Position numbers and translations under genes: made by a program. Below, piece by piece: positions 45,052 through 53,831 of a stretch of DNA of 64,000 bases (position 1 is its first letter; each line of letters begins with the position of its first letter). The DNA lies in NCBI GenBank assembly GCA_943327755.2, contig CALPYF020000007.1, forward strand, positions 67,954 to 131,953. Reading direction: 5' to 3'. The stretch comes from Deinococcus hopiensis KR-140. GTDB lineage: Bacteria; Deinococcota; Deinococci; Deinococcales; Deinococcaceae. The notes beneath the pieces were generated by a model, which worked only from the letters and a program-made list of their open reading frames with translations, did not search any database and was not told the DNA's origin.

Positions 45052-47272
45052 GAAGGGTCGGTGGTGGAGTGCGTGGCGTGCCGAACAGGGACGCTGCGCT
45101 GCTGTTTTTGAGCGGCGAAACAGGTGAATTAGTGTACGGAGATGGGTTGTTTCCCTGGCATGGCGAGAGAGTGACTTTGCTTAACTATTCCAGCCCCCTC
45201 TCACGGGTATCTGTTGGTCTTTTTGTTTACGTCTTCCGAGGTGAGACCTCGGTTTTGCTTAACTATTCCAACCTCTCCCCCTCGTTCCCCCCGTGGCACG
45301 TTTCTTCTGTTGGGGTGCTGGTGCTGGGGCGGGTGCTTTTGGGTGGTGGTAGGGTGGGCCTGGGGTGCGTGTGGGGTGGGGGTTGGGGTGGCTGGGGCGG
45401 GTGCTTGAGCGTTTGGGGAGGGGAGTGGTCTGGGTGGCGTGGTGAGGTGGTGCTGGGGCGGGCGCTGGAGCGGGTGGTGGGTGGCGGTGGGAAGTGAGCG
45501 TCGAGGTGGTGGGTGGGGTGGACCCTGGGCGGAGGTGAGCCCCGGTGCGGACGGTGTGTGCTGAGGCCGGTGCTGAGGCGCGGTGGGGGGTGTGGGGCGG
45601 AGGTGGGAGGGCGGGGCGCTGTTCAACTGGGGGGCGGGGGCGGGGGCGGAGGTCGGGTCGAGGGGTGGGGTGAGACCGCCCGCCTGCTCGTGAAAGTTTT
45701 CCCGCGCAGGAAGTGACGGGATCAAGCGCGCACCCACACACGCCCCTCCCCCCTGCGAACCACCCACCACCCAGCCCCGCCCAGACCCCACCCACAGCGC
45801 CAGCCAGCAGACGCCAGCGCCCCAGCCCCCGCCCCGCACCAGGTCCTCGCCGCACGCCCACCTCCACACGTCACGCCCAGCGGCCCACGCCCATGCACCC
45901 GGCACGACCCACCAGACGCCCAGGCCTGCGCCTCAGCCCCCCACCAGACCTGGCCGCACCTGCGCGCCACAGCCATCCCACTCGGCGTGCGGTCAGCGCG
46001 AGCAGCGCCGCAGCCAGACGCCCTGGTCCTCCACGTCAGGCGGCGAGCACCCGCCCTCAGAACACGCTGAGCCAGGCGCGTCAGGTCATGCCGATCGGCC
46101 GGCACCGACCTGGTCATCGCCAGCGCACGGGCCCGAGCATGAGCCCCACCCGTGCGCGTGAGAACCGTGCACCGAGGAGCCGGGCGAGGCGCAGTTCGAG
46201 CCGCGTCACGAGGAAACCGGCGCAGTGCCGGGCGCAGCGTGACCCGGGCCGCCCGCGTCAGGGCCGGGGCAGGCGCGTGGGCCGCCGCTGGCCAGGCCGT
46301 TTGAGTCAGGCCCGCCGCAAGGGTCAGCGTGGTCTGAGGCCGAAGCGCTCCAGTCGAACGTGAGCGCGCCCCAGCAGCCCTGGACGGCACGGCCGACGCT
46401 GAATCTGGCGCCGGAGCAGACGCCCGACCACGTGCCGGTCGCGGCCGGCGGGACGTGCATCGAGGACCGGGGCGACGCGGCGGCCGCAGTGAGCCAGGCT
46501 CGGCGGAGCGCGCCGCAGGACGCCTGAGGAGGGGGGAGCCCCCCCCTGAGCGGGCGAGGCAGTGCCCGCCCCTGACGGGGCGTTCACCGGGCGGCTCACA
46601 CGCCCTGGCGGGCGTGAAGGGAATCAGAGATTCCCTCCGGCTTCCTCACGGTCGCCGCGCCGCCCTCTGCCTCGCCCGCTACCCCCCCTTCGGTCGCCTG
46701 GGCAGACCGGCGCGGGAGGGGGTCAGGCTTCCAGCTGCGGCGCTGGGGCTGGGGCGAACGCGGGGCGGTTCGCAGGGGAGGGGGCAGCGGGGCTGCCCGC
46801 GGGGGCAGCGGGACTGGGCGAGCCCATAGGGCGCGGCAAGGGGCGGGCCGCGCCAGGTCAAGAGCGAAGGTCGGCGGCCCAGGCCGGACGCGCGCGGGGC
46901 GCGCAGAGGATGTCCGGCCTCCCCCGCACCCCACCCGGGGCGGCGTGCCCCACGAACACAGGGTGAGGCGACTGTGCTCGTTCCCCCGGTCGCGTGTGGA
47001 TGGGGCGGCGTGTGGGCCTTGCCTGACGGCGCGCGGGCCGCTGCGCGGCGCACCGGGTGGACAGGGGGACAGGCGGGGCGGCGCTGGCGTGGGGTGTCCG
47101 GGGCGCGCTCCGGGGGCGTGGGCGGGTTCGCGGCAGGTCAACCCATCCTGTGAGGGGTGAAGGTGGGGGTGGGTCCGGGGCGCGCGCCGGTGGGCGTGAT
47201 GGGAGGTGGGAGTGGGCGCCGCGGTCGGCGGGTGGGCGCGGACCGGGGGGCGCTTGATCGGGGCGACGCCCG
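45052..47272. other. 2.2-kb region without a convincing gene, with strong strand asymmetry
   Basis: Frames here are long only because of the extreme composition and read as low-complexity Pro/Arg/Ala or Gly/Trp strings. From about 45300 to 45700 the + strand is very G-rich with many GGGG runs; from about 45720 to 45950 it is very C-rich. A cluster of hairpins lies at 46531-46636, including CACGCCC/GGGCGTG and AGGGAATC/GATTCCCT. A direct repeat TTTGCTTAACTATTCCA occurs at about 45176 and 45254. The first 120 bases may hold the end of the CoiA operon transcript. Confidence 0.55.
45236..45257 (+). terminator. Compact rho-independent terminator
   Basis: CCGAGGT-GAG-ACCTCGG followed by TTTTG, 185 bp after the CoiA-like gene and between two copies of the repeat TTTGCTTAACTATTCCA. 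Confidence 0.8.
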
Positions 47273-47301
47273 TTGAATGCCACCCTAAAGCGTGGTAAAC
47301 T
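47273..47301 (+). promoter_or_regulatory. Repeated promoter, copy 2
   Basis: TTGAAT, 17 bp, TAAACT within CTAAAGCGTGGTAAACT. The 45 bases after it, with a GGGAG-CTCCC hairpin and GAAGGAG, are almost identical to those after the copy at 58917. Confidence 0.8.
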
Positions 47302-47344
47302 TTGAGCAGTTGGGAGCGGCAAGACTCCCGGCGAAGGAGCCCCC

Positions 47345-47557
47345 ATGAGCGAGTACCTCCAGTCCCTGCGCGACCAGCTGAGCCGCACCGCACCCGGCGA
47401 CGACCACGACCAGCTCGCCGACCACATCCACGACCTGGAAGAAGAGGAGCGGGAACGCCGCGAGGCGGCCACCCACCCCGACCCCGACCCCACCTACGTC
47501 CTGACCGACCCCCTCAGCGGCGCGCGCGTCCACCTCACCGACCAGGACCTCACGTGA
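47345..47557 (+). CDS. Small acidic protein
   Basis: The 70-aa protein starts nine bases after GAAGGAG and is rich in Asp, Glu and His (DDHDQLADHIHDLEEEERER), probably one helix plus a short beta end. It is driven by the repeated promoter and coupled to the next gene by GTGA. The function is unknown. Confidence 0.75.
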   Translation: MSEYLQSLRDQLSRTAPGDDHDQLADHIHDLEEEERERREAATHPDPDPTYVLTDPLSGARVHLTDQDLT

Positions 47558-48084
47558 CCGCGCCCGCCGCGCCCCAGGGCGACGACCACCTGCTTCGCGC
47601 CCTGCGCGCCCACCTCACCCTGCACCCCGCCGCGCTGGCCCAGGCCAGCCGCACCCTCACGCGCGCCGCGCCGCTGCTCACCCCCGCCGCGCCCCTGGAC
47701 ACCCTCGACGACCTCGCCCGGCACCTGCGCCAACTCGAAGGGCACCTCGCGGCCAGCCCCGACGCCGAGGACACCCGGCGCGACCTGCTCGGCACCGCGC
47801 TACTCGGCCGCTTCGAGCAGGTCAGCCTGCGCGGCACCGAACGCGCCTTCCCGCTCAGCCGCACCGTCACCATCATCATGCGCGAGCACGACGAGCACCC
47901 CGGATCGTTCACGGACTACCTGATCCACACCGGCGTGCACCCCAGACTTCCCCTGCCCGGCGCGGCCCTCACCGGCGACGGCGAGACCTACCCCGAAGGG
48001 GATGAGATCGCCATGCTGCGCGCCGCGTGGGCCCTGCACGACGCCACGCTCGGCAGCGTGCCGCGCGCCCACCACCAGGCCTGA
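47554..48084 (+). CDS. Hypothetical protein coupled to the small acidic protein
   Basis: The 176-aa soluble protein starts at GTG 47554, overlapping the previous stop. The helical first part (LLRALRAHLTLHPAALAQAS) is followed by a beta part (TVTIIMREHDEHPGSFTDYL). No family was recognised. It ends in front of a clear terminator, making a two-gene operon. Confidence 0.72.
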   Translation: MTAPAAPQGDDHLLRALRAHLTLHPAALAQASRTLTRAAPLLTPAAPLDTLDDLARHLRQLEGHLAASPDAEDTRRDLLGTALLGRFEQVSLRGTERAFPLSRTVTIIMREHDEHPGSFTDYLIHTGVHPRLPLPGAALTGDGETYPEGDEIAMLRAAWALHDATLGSVPRAHHQA

Positions 48085-48109
48085 GCCCCCCCCCTGCGGA
48101 CTTCTCCCC

Positions 48110-48141
48110 GGCGCGGCCCTCTGGCCGCGCCCCGCGTTTTG
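48110..48141 (+). terminator. Rho-independent terminator
   Basis: GGCGCGGCC pairs exactly with GGCCGCGCC over a 4-base loop and is followed by CCGCGTTTT. From here to about 48400 no gene is visible. Confidence 0.8.
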
Positions 48142-48400
48142 GATGGCCGGGAAAGGGCCACTGGTGGCAAGGAAGCGTCCCAGGTCACGCCGGGTCGTTC
48201 ACTGGGCCGGTGCAGCTGCGGGGCGCCCCCCACGGGCGCCTGGGTGGGAAGGTGGAGATCCGGGGCGGCGCCCGGTGGCGGTCGCTTCCGGCTGCCCCCT
48301 GGGCGGGGGCGGCACTGGGGGGGGCCTGCCGGGGCGGATGCAGGGGTCTGGCCGCGCCCTCCACGGGCGCGGCGCGCGGTTTCAGTCCCCCGCACCCAAC

Positions 48401-48430
48401 TTGACAAATTACTCTAAAGCGTGGTAAACT
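48401..48430 (+). promoter_or_regulatory. Repeated promoter, copy 3, with parA-like leader
   Basis: TTGACA, 18 bp, TAAACT is the best match of the family. Its leader ends CCATTCATGCAATGACC, nearly the same as CCATTCATGCAAGATGACC at the parA start, so the promoter and leader seem copied from parA. The ATG at 48492 opens only a low-complexity frame that runs into the 48664 gene, so no product is assigned. Confidence 0.75.
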
Positions 48431-48663
48431 TTTATCAGTCGGGGGGGAGGTGCGACGACCCCGCGACCAAAGCAGGTGACCCATTCATGCAATGACCCAC
48501 GCGCCCGCCGCCCCCACCCTGAGCCCTCCCACTGGCTTCTCCGTGCCTGCTTCCTTCGCTTCAACCTTGCCCGCTGTCCCCGGCCCCTTGCGCCCGCCCG
48601 TTTCCTGGCGGCAGCTGCATGGCCGGGGACGCGCGCTGTACCCTGAGCCACAGGAGCGCCCCC

Positions 48664-49110
48664 ATGACCCGCCTGCCCCCACACCACACCCACCACGACA
48701 CCGTCCCCGCCCACCTGCTGGGCCGCCTCGGCCCGGCCGCCGGGGCGCTGCTCACCACCGGCGTGCTGGGCGCGCTGCTGCCCGACGCCGGCGCCCACCA
48801 GGCGACGCTCGCGCGCGGCCTGCTGCTCACCCTGATCATCCTGGGCCTGCTCGATGCCCGGTGGTGGTGGACCGAGGTGCGCCGGCGCCGGGCACTGCGG
48901 CGCGTCTCGCTCCACCTGGCGCTGCACCTGTCCGGGGTACCCGAGGGGGAGCCCGGCAGCTACTGCGCGCGGAGCCTCACGGTCGTGACCTCGACGGGTG
49001 ACGCCGCGCCGCTGCACCTGTGGCAGGGGGGCGTGTACGTCGCGCTGCCCAGGCGGGCGCCGCTGCTGTTCCGGGTGGGGGACGTGCCGTCCGGGCGGAC
49101 CCTGCACTGA
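48664..49110 (+). CDS. Membrane protein with two TM segments
   Basis: The 148-aa protein has a His-rich N-terminus, two hydrophobic segments (about 22-42 and 48-66), a basic stop-transfer cluster (WWWTEVRRRRALRR) and a soluble C-terminal half. CAGGAG precedes the ATG, and TACCCT lies about 25 bases upstream. The function is unknown. Confidence 0.72.
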   Translation: MTRLPPHHTHHDTVPAHLLGRLGPAAGALLTTGVLGALLPDAGAHQATLARGLLLTLIILGLLDARWWWTEVRRRRALRRVSLHLALHLSGVPEGEPGSYCARSLTVVTSTGDAAPLHLWQGGVYVALPRRAPLLFRVGDVPSGRTLH

Positions 49111-49149
49111 GACGGGGGCGCGGAGGTGGGCGCGGCCCGGCACGCCGAC

Positions 49150-49179
49150 TTGATTATTTTATATAAAGCGTGGTAAACT
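49150..49179 (+). promoter_or_regulatory. Repeated promoter, copy 4
   Basis: TTGATT, 18 bp, TAAACT within ATAAAGCGTGGTAAACT; the leader again ends CCTCCCGCGAAGGAG. Confidence 0.78.
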
Positions 49180-49223
49180 CTTGACAGTTAGAAGGCAGGC
49201 AAGGCCTCCCGCGAAGGAGACCC

Positions 49224-49565
49224 ATGCCCCACATCCGCACCCTCCCCAACGCCTGGACCACCCGCACCTACCCCACCGACACCACCTACGTCATCACCCA
49301 CGCCACCTTCGGCAGCAACCAGGAAATCCTGATCGAAACCAGCGCCCTCCAGGCCGAGTACCACGACATCCGCCACCACCCCCACAACAGCCGCACCGGC
49401 AACACCTTCACCCGCCTGGGCGACCTCACCATCACCGCCGGAACCACCTGGGCCGACGCCCTCAGCCAGATGACCGCCGCCGTCCCCGCCCCCTACCGCG
49501 ACCTGCTCACCATCACCACCCTGATCGGCCCGACCGGCGAGCGCCGCTACACCCTCGGCACCTGA
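49224..49565 (+). CDS. Hypothetical protein under the repeated promoter
   Basis: The 113-aa soluble, Thr-rich protein (MPHIRTLPNAWTTRTYPTD) probably has a mostly beta fold. GAAGGAG lies five bases before the ATG. It has no signal peptide and no recognised family. A strong GC hairpin follows. Confidence 0.72.
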   Translation: MPHIRTLPNAWTTRTYPTDTTYVITHATFGSNQEILIETSALQAEYHDIRHHPHNSRTGNTFTRLGDLTITAGTTWADALSQMTAAVPAPYRDLLTITTLIGPTGERRYTLGT

Positions 49566-49580
49566 CCCCACCCACGCGCA

Positions 49581-49603
49581 CGCGGCCCCCCCACGGGGCC
49601 GCG
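49581..49603 (+). terminator. GC hairpin between the 49224 and 49619 genes
   Basis: CGCGGCCCC pairs with GGGGCCGCG over a 5-base loop; no T-run follows, so it may only partly stop transcription. Confidence 0.5.
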
Positions 49604-49618
49604 CCCCCCAGGAGCCCC

Positions 49619-50164
49619 ATGCACGCACCCCACTGCCCCCACTGCGCCGCGCCCGCCACCTGCCCAGGCTGCGCCCACTGCGCCGCCCACTGCACCTGCG
49701 CCCCCCACCCCCCCGCACCCGCCGCCGCCCTGAGCCCCGCCGCCCTCATCCAGGGCCACCTCCCCCCCGGCGTCACCGCCTTCGCGGAACTCGACGCCTG
49801 GGTGAGCATCGACACCCCCGACCCCACCGGCCGCCCCACCATCCTCGAAGGCGACGGCGTCACCGGGCAGGCCGTCGCCACCCTGTGGCACGTCATCACC
49901 TCCCAGGCCGCCGAACTCACCACGCTGCGCGCCCAGATCGGCGCCGCCCCCGTACCGGACGCGCAGGCCGCCCGCACGCACCGCTGGCTGACCCTGCGCC
50001 GACACCTCACCACCGTCTTCGAACGCCTGGGCTGCTTTGACCAGCACGGCGAATGGCTCGACACAGCGGACGCGGAGCGCTGGCGAGCCCTGGCCCACCA
50101 GGTGTACGCGTCCGCTGACCAGCTGGGCCGCCTGAACCGCCGCGCCACCAGGAGCGGGCACTGA
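49619..50164 (+). CDS. Protein with Cys/His-rich N-terminal zinc-like segment
   Basis: The 181-aa protein starts four bases after AGGAG. The first 27 residues contain HCPHC, CPGCAHCAAHC and TC, enough ligands for one or two zinc ions. The remainder is helical (AQAARTHRWLTLRRHLTTVF) and was not recognised. The stop overlaps the next small gene as TGATG. Confidence 0.72.
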   Translation: MHAPHCPHCAAPATCPGCAHCAAHCTCAPHPPAPAAALSPAALIQGHLPPGVTAFAELDAWVSIDTPDPTGRPTILEGDGVTGQAVATLWHVITSQAAELTTLRAQIGAAPVPDAQAARTHRWLTLRRHLTTVFERLGCFDQHGEWLDTADAERWRALAHQVYASADQLGRLNRRATRSGH

Positions 50165-50331
50165 TGGCCACCTGGCCCGCCCTGAGCCGCGGCGTGCCCC
50201 TGGTCGTCGCCGAGCAGGCCGCCCGCCGGCCCGACACGCAGCTGGGCGCCCTCGCCCTCACCGCGCTCGAACTCCACCGGCGACTGACCCAGGCGCAGGC
50301 CAGCGCGCACGGGAAGGGCGACACGAGGTAA
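50164..50331 (+). CDS. 55-aa coupled protein
   Basis: The small frame starts on the TGATG overlap with the zinc-like gene: MATWPALSRGVPLVVAEQAA..., helical, ending in a basic tail GKGDTR. Coupling, normal codon composition and a good stop support it, though it is short. The function is unknown. Confidence 0.6.
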   Translation: MATWPALSRGVPLVVAEQAARRPDTQLGALALTALELHRRLTQAQASAHGKGDTR

Positions 50332-50408
50332 CCCGGCCGCGCCGCACCACCCCGCGCCCCTATCATGGGGCGCACCCGGCCACCCCCACCGGCCACCCCA
50401 GGAGCCCC

Positions 50409-50798
50409 ATGCCCCCACGCACCCTCTTCCGGGCGAGTCTGGCCCTGCTCGCCGCCGCCCTCGCCCTCCTGATCACGCCCGGCGCGCGGAACCTCACGCT
50501 GCACCTCGTGCCGGTCGCCGCCATGGGCGTCCTCACCCGCCACGCCCTGCGCGCCCAGGTGCCCGGCCTGCGCCGCGTGATCACCGCCAGTCACCTCGGC
50601 ACCGGCGTGATCATCACCGTCACCGGCGCCGCCCACCAGCACCCCGCCGCCTGGGTGGCCGGGCCGCTGAGCGCCGCGCTGCTGCTGCTGCTCGAAGCGC
50701 GCCGCCCGGCAACCCCCGCCGCGCCCGGCGCGTACTACGCCGCACCTGCCCCCTGGAGGCCCACCCCACATGACCCCCACACTGACCGACCTCGCTGA
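50409..50798 (+). CDS. Small membrane protein
   Basis: The 129-aa protein has four hydrophobic segments up to about residue 97, then a Pro/His-rich tail. AGGAG lies four bases before the ATG, and TATCAT about 40 bases upstream may be its -10. The 3' end overlaps the start of the 50770 gene by 29 bp. Confidence 0.72.
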   Translation: MPPRTLFRASLALLAAALALLITPGARNLTLHLVPVAAMGVLTRHALRAQVPGLRRVITASHLGTGVIITVTGAAHQHPAAWVAGPLSAALLLLLEARRPATPAAPGAYYAAPAPWRPTPHDPHTDRPR

Positions 50799-51378
50799 GC
50801 GCCTGCGCACCCCGCCCGCCTCCCCCCACCTGGAGATCCTCGGGATGAGCGTCACCGCGGCCGGGAACTACGGCGCGACGTGGCCGGAGCCCACCGGCTG
50901 GTGCGCCTGCACGCCCACCGTGCACGTACGGCTCGACGGCGCCACCTACGCCGTGCCCGCCACCGACACCACCCTGACCGGGTTACTCCAGGACGCCAGC
51001 GTCCCGGCCCTGCGCGCCACCTGCCGGCCCTACCCGAGCAGCGCCCCGTACCTGACGCCCGAAGAGCTGAGCGCCCGGGACGACCTCGACCAGTGGCCGC
51101 AGCAGGTCGCGCAGCGGTACTTCCAGGACTGCTGGGAGGCGGCGCGGGCCGCCACGCGCCCACAGATCGAAGCGGCCGTCGACCGCGCCCCGCACCGCGT
51201 CGCCTACGCCGCAGGCCTGCTCGGCGGCGCGCTGTCCATCGCGCACCTGATCCTCGTCGCGGCGCAGCTCACGCCCCCCGGGTGGAACGTCAGCGTGGCC
51301 CAGGACGTCGCCAGTGGGTGCCTACTGACCGCAGTGATCCTGTGGCTGTACCCGGCCGACCTGCCCGTCTTCCGCTGA
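50770..51378 (+). CDS. Two-TM membrane protein, ending at an in-frame TGA
   Basis: The 202-aa product has a soluble part (about 1-135) with a CxC pair and Pro-rich turns, then two transmembrane helices (about 146-165 and 178-195) ending LYPADLPVFR-stop. After the TGA the same frame continues without another stop for 136 codons (51379-51786), beginning WIERRAARKIGPGG, a natural basic end to a membrane helix. The gene therefore looks truncated by a nonsense change of a Trp-like codon, or is read through. The assignment is uncertain. Confidence 0.65.
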   Translation: MTPTLTDLAERLRTPPASPHLEILGMSVTAAGNYGATWPEPTGWCACTPTVHVRLDGATYAVPATDTTLTGLLQDASVPALRATCRPYPSSAPYLTPEELSARDDLDQWPQQVAQRYFQDCWEAARAATRPQIEAAVDRAPHRVAYAAGLLGGALSIAHLILVAAQLTPPGWNVSVAQDVASGCLLTAVILWLYPADLPVFR

Positions 51379-51786
51379 TGGATCGAGCGGCGCGCGGCCC
51401 GCAAGATCGGCCCGGGCGGCCCGCCCACCGCGACACCCGTGACCTCCACCGAGTTCCTGATGACCTGGCCCGGCACGACCCGCCCGGCGCCCCTGCCGGC
51501 GCCCGCACCCGCAGGCTGGGTCACCGATCCCCGCGAGGCGGTGCGGACCGAAGGAACGCAGCGCAGCCTCGCGGCGCTTCAGGAGGCCGAGTCGAAGGTC
51601 CTGGCGCTCCAGGCCGCCCACCCGGACGACGCGGCCCTCGCCGAGCGGGCCGGCGCCCTGCTCACCCAGATCCGCGCGGCCACCGAACAGCACCAGGGCG
51701 AGGCGCGCGCCGCCGCTGTGGACGCCCAGTTCGCGCAGCTGGAAGCGGACGTCCAGACGGAACTGCACTACCTCCGGGACCGCTGA
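51379..51786 (+). pseudogene. Continuation of the 50770 gene after the in-frame TGA
   Basis: In the frame of the 50770 gene, 135 residues follow the stop: a basic linker, a Pro/Ala stretch and a coiled-coil-like helical end (SLAALQEAESKVLALQAAHP). A GTG at 51439 could start a separate 115-aa protein (MTSTEFLMTWPG), but it has no ribosome site. It may be a decayed C-terminal half or a real downstream gene. Confidence 0.55.
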
Positions 51787-51790
51787 AGGC

Positions 51791-52717
51791 TCAGGGAACC
51801 GCGTTGAGTTCCCGCACGGCCCAGAGCAGCACGTCCGCGCTGTTGACGACCAGGCCGAGACTCACGCCCGGATTACTCCGGAAGTTGTCCGGATGCACCC
51901 GGTTGCGGTGATCGACGATGATGCGGGGCAGCATGTGCCGGGGTGCCCCCCGGAGATGCCCGCGCCTATCCACCGCTCCGAGGTATGTCCCCAAGGTCGG
52001 AAAAGTGCCCCTAACGGGAATCCCCTTGACGGTCGTGAAATCCTGGAGCACCCCCTCGAACAGCGCGCCGATCAGGACGCACTGCGACAGCGGTACCGCC
52101 CGGTTCCCGCACATCGCCGCGAATTCCGAGTGGAGGTACGCCAGCGGGGCGGCGTTCACGGCCGCAGGGTCCGCGCCCTTGCCTGCGCGCCACTCCTGCA
52201 CCGCCTGATCCACCACCTGACACACCGCCGGGCGCGCAGCGAGCCCCAGGGCCTGCGCCAGCTGGCGCAGCAGGTCCGTCACGCGGCGGCGCAGATCGAT
52301 GCTGGCCAGCAGGAACGCCCTGGGGGAGAGGCCAGGCAGGACCATGAAGGCCACGATCCCGGTCTTCAAGGGATTGCTTTCGCCGTTCAGCACGTCGTAC
52401 AGGCGGCCGGACTCGGCGTCGAGAACCTCGGACCAGCCGCGCGCCGAGCGGATCAGAGGAAGTGGGGCGCCCAGCAGCTCCGCCAGTTGCTGCAACTGCA
52501 GCGCGCGTTCCGGATCGGGCTGCGCCTGGTCGGTGACCGCCACGACCGCCACGATCCGGTCCATGAACAGCACCACCGCGTCGGCGCGCAGCGTCTGCCC
52601 TTCGTCCTGCACCGTGAAGGGCTCCGTGATCACCAGCTCTCCCTGGAGGTTGTCCTGCAGGGCGCGCAGTTCACTGAGCGCTTTGGCGGTCAGATTGGCT
52701 TCGGCATTCGGTTCCAT
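51791..52717 (-). CDS. Hypothetical protein with HEPN-like RNxxH motif
   Basis: The 308-aa protein has an N-terminal domain with strands and acidic residues (GELVITEPFTVQDEGQTLRA, VVLFMDRIVAVVAVTD) that could be a nuclease-type fold, and a helical C-terminal domain containing DHRNRVHPDN near 269-278, similar to the R-x4-H signature of HEPN proteins. TACCAT nine bases before the ATG on the minus strand suggests a leaderless start. It may also be read from the promoter of the 53620 gene as third gene of that operon. Confidence 0.68.
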   Translation of the reverse strand: MEPNAEANLTAKALSELRALQDNLQGELVITEPFTVQDEGQTLRADAVVLFMDRIVAVVAVTDQAQPDPERALQLQQLAELLGAPLPLIRSARGWSEVLDAESGRLYDVLNGESNPLKTGIVAFMVLPGLSPRAFLLASIDLRRRVTDLLRQLAQALGLAARPAVCQVVDQAVQEWRAGKGADPAAVNAAPLAYLHSEFAAMCGNRAVPLSQCVLIGALFEGVLQDFTTVKGIPVRGTFPTLGTYLGAVDRRGHLRGAPRHMLPRIIVDHRNRVHPDNFRSNPGVSLGLVVNSADVLLWAVRELNAVP

Positions 52718-52748
52718 GACGCCGATGGTAGCGGGCGGCGCGCGGCCG

Positions 52749-52982
52749 TCAGTCTTTCGGGCGCCGGTGGGCCCAGTCGATGTCGGTGACGGGCACGCCC
52801 AGCAGCGCCGCGAGGCGCAGGGCCAGCGTCACGGGCGGTTCGCGCACGCCGCTGCTGTAGCGGGCCACGGTCACTTCACTCACGCCCAGCTGGGCGGCCA
52901 GCTGGGCGGCCGTGGTGCCGGCCTGCGCGATCGCCTGATTCAGGGGCACCGGGGGGCGGGGCACGTCGGGGGTGGTGGGCAT
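52749..52982 (-). CDS. Xre-family helix-turn-helix regulator
   Basis: The 77-aa protein is almost only a Cro/C1-type domain: LNQAIAQAGTTAAQLAAQLG, then VSEVTVARYSSGVREPP and TLALRLAALLGVPVTDIDW. GGAGG precedes the ATG. It is the likely repressor of its own operon or of the divergent OLD-nuclease operon, where two identical palindromes occur. Confidence 0.88.
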   Translation of the reverse strand: MPTTPDVPRPPVPLNQAIAQAGTTAAQLAAQLGVSEVTVARYSSGVREPPVTLALRLAALLGVPVTDIDWAHRRPKD

Positions 52983-53041
52983 GGGGGGGCCTCCAGGCAG
53001 GGGGGTGAAGGGGGCGCGCCCCTGTGGAGCGCGCCGGGCGG

Positions 53042-53620
53042 TCAGAGGCGGGCGAGGTCGGCCGGGGTGACGCTGAAGGTCACGGGGACGCCCAGCGGGT
53101 CAGGGTGGGGCGTGAGGATCAGTTCGCCGGTCTGAACGTCGGTGCCGCTCACGCGGAACGTCACGCCGAGTGAGTTCACGGCGGTGTGGTCGCGGTAGGG
53201 CTCGGGCACGTCCGGCACCCACAGCAGGCGGCGCGTGTGCGTGGGCTGCCAGGGGAAGAAGTGCGGTCCGTCGTCACGCAAGGCGGTGTGGGGCGTCTGG
53301 GGACGGTGCACGAAGGTCAGTTGGTCGGCGCGCAGCACGTAGTACGTTTCGAGGTCGTACTCCGGCTTGGAGCGCGTGGCGACCACGCGGCCGTCCGGGG
53401 TGAGCCCGGCGTAGAAGAGCAGTTCGGTGCTGGTGCGCACGCGGTCGGTGATGGTGCAGCGCACCACGTCGCCCGGGCAGAGGTCGCCGGTGGGGCTGAG
53501 GGTCCAGGTGAGGTCGCTGGGGTGCTCGTGGTGGTCGGCGTAGCGGCCGTCCGGGTGGATCAGGACGGTGAGCCAGCGCTGGCCTGCGGCGCGGTCGGCG
53601 GTGTGGGTACGGTAGGACAT
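53042..53620 (-). CDS. Hypothetical protein, first gene of the Xre operon
   Basis: The 192-aa protein starts at ATG 53620, seven bases after AGGAGG. It is rich in beta strands and aromatic residues (QRWLTVLIHPDGRYADHHEH, LETYYVLRADQLTFVHRPQT) and has no signal peptide. It was not recognised. A strong promoter lies 46 bases upstream. The longer frame upstream of the ATG is not used. Confidence 0.75.
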   Translation of the reverse strand: MSYRTHTADRAAGQRWLTVLIHPDGRYADHHEHPSDLTWTLSPTGDLCPGDVVRCTITDRVRTSTELLFYAGLTPDGRVVATRSKPEYDLETYYVLRADQLTFVHRPQTPHTALRDDGPHFFPWQPTHTRRLLWVPDVPEPYRDHTAVNSLGVTFRVSGTDVQTGELILTPHPDPLGVPVTFSVTPADLARL

Positions 53621-53665
53621 GTGGGTGCCTCCTGCGGCTGGATCTTGCGGGTCCAGCACTCCCGC

Positions 53666-53694
53666 AGTATACCATCCAAACGGATAGAGATCAA
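53666..53694 (-). promoter_or_regulatory. Strong promoter of the Xre operon
   Basis: On the minus strand TTGATC (53689-53694), 17 bp, TATACT (53666-53671). Confidence 0.75.
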
Positions 53695-53748
53695 GGAAAA
53701 AGGCGCACTGAGACGTTAAAACCAGATGCGCTACACCTGTCCCCCAAG

Positions 53749-53790
53749 TGTCGTACGACAGAACGCGGGCGAGTTGTGTCGTACGACACA
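53749..53790. promoter_or_regulatory. Pair of identical palindromic operators
   Basis: TGTCGTACGACA occurs at 53749-53760 and again inside the 16-bp perfect palindrome TGTGTCGTACGACACA at 53775-53790, 28 bp centre to centre, between the divergent Xre and OLD-nuclease operons. Confidence 0.8.
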
Positions 53791-53831
53791 CGAGGCAGTG
53801 GCGGCGCACACCCCGCAGTAGCATGCCCGGC

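Noticed and set aside
45713..46390. Pro/Arg-rich frames on both strands in the C-rich zone
   Set aside because: No ribosome site, no domain, composition mirrors the strand asymmetry; the longest frames exist on both strands at once.
48492..49001. Frame starting right after promoter copy 3
   Set aside because: Low-complexity Pro/Arg/His translation, overlapping the better-supported 48664 gene in another frame; the ATG seems copied together with the parA leader.
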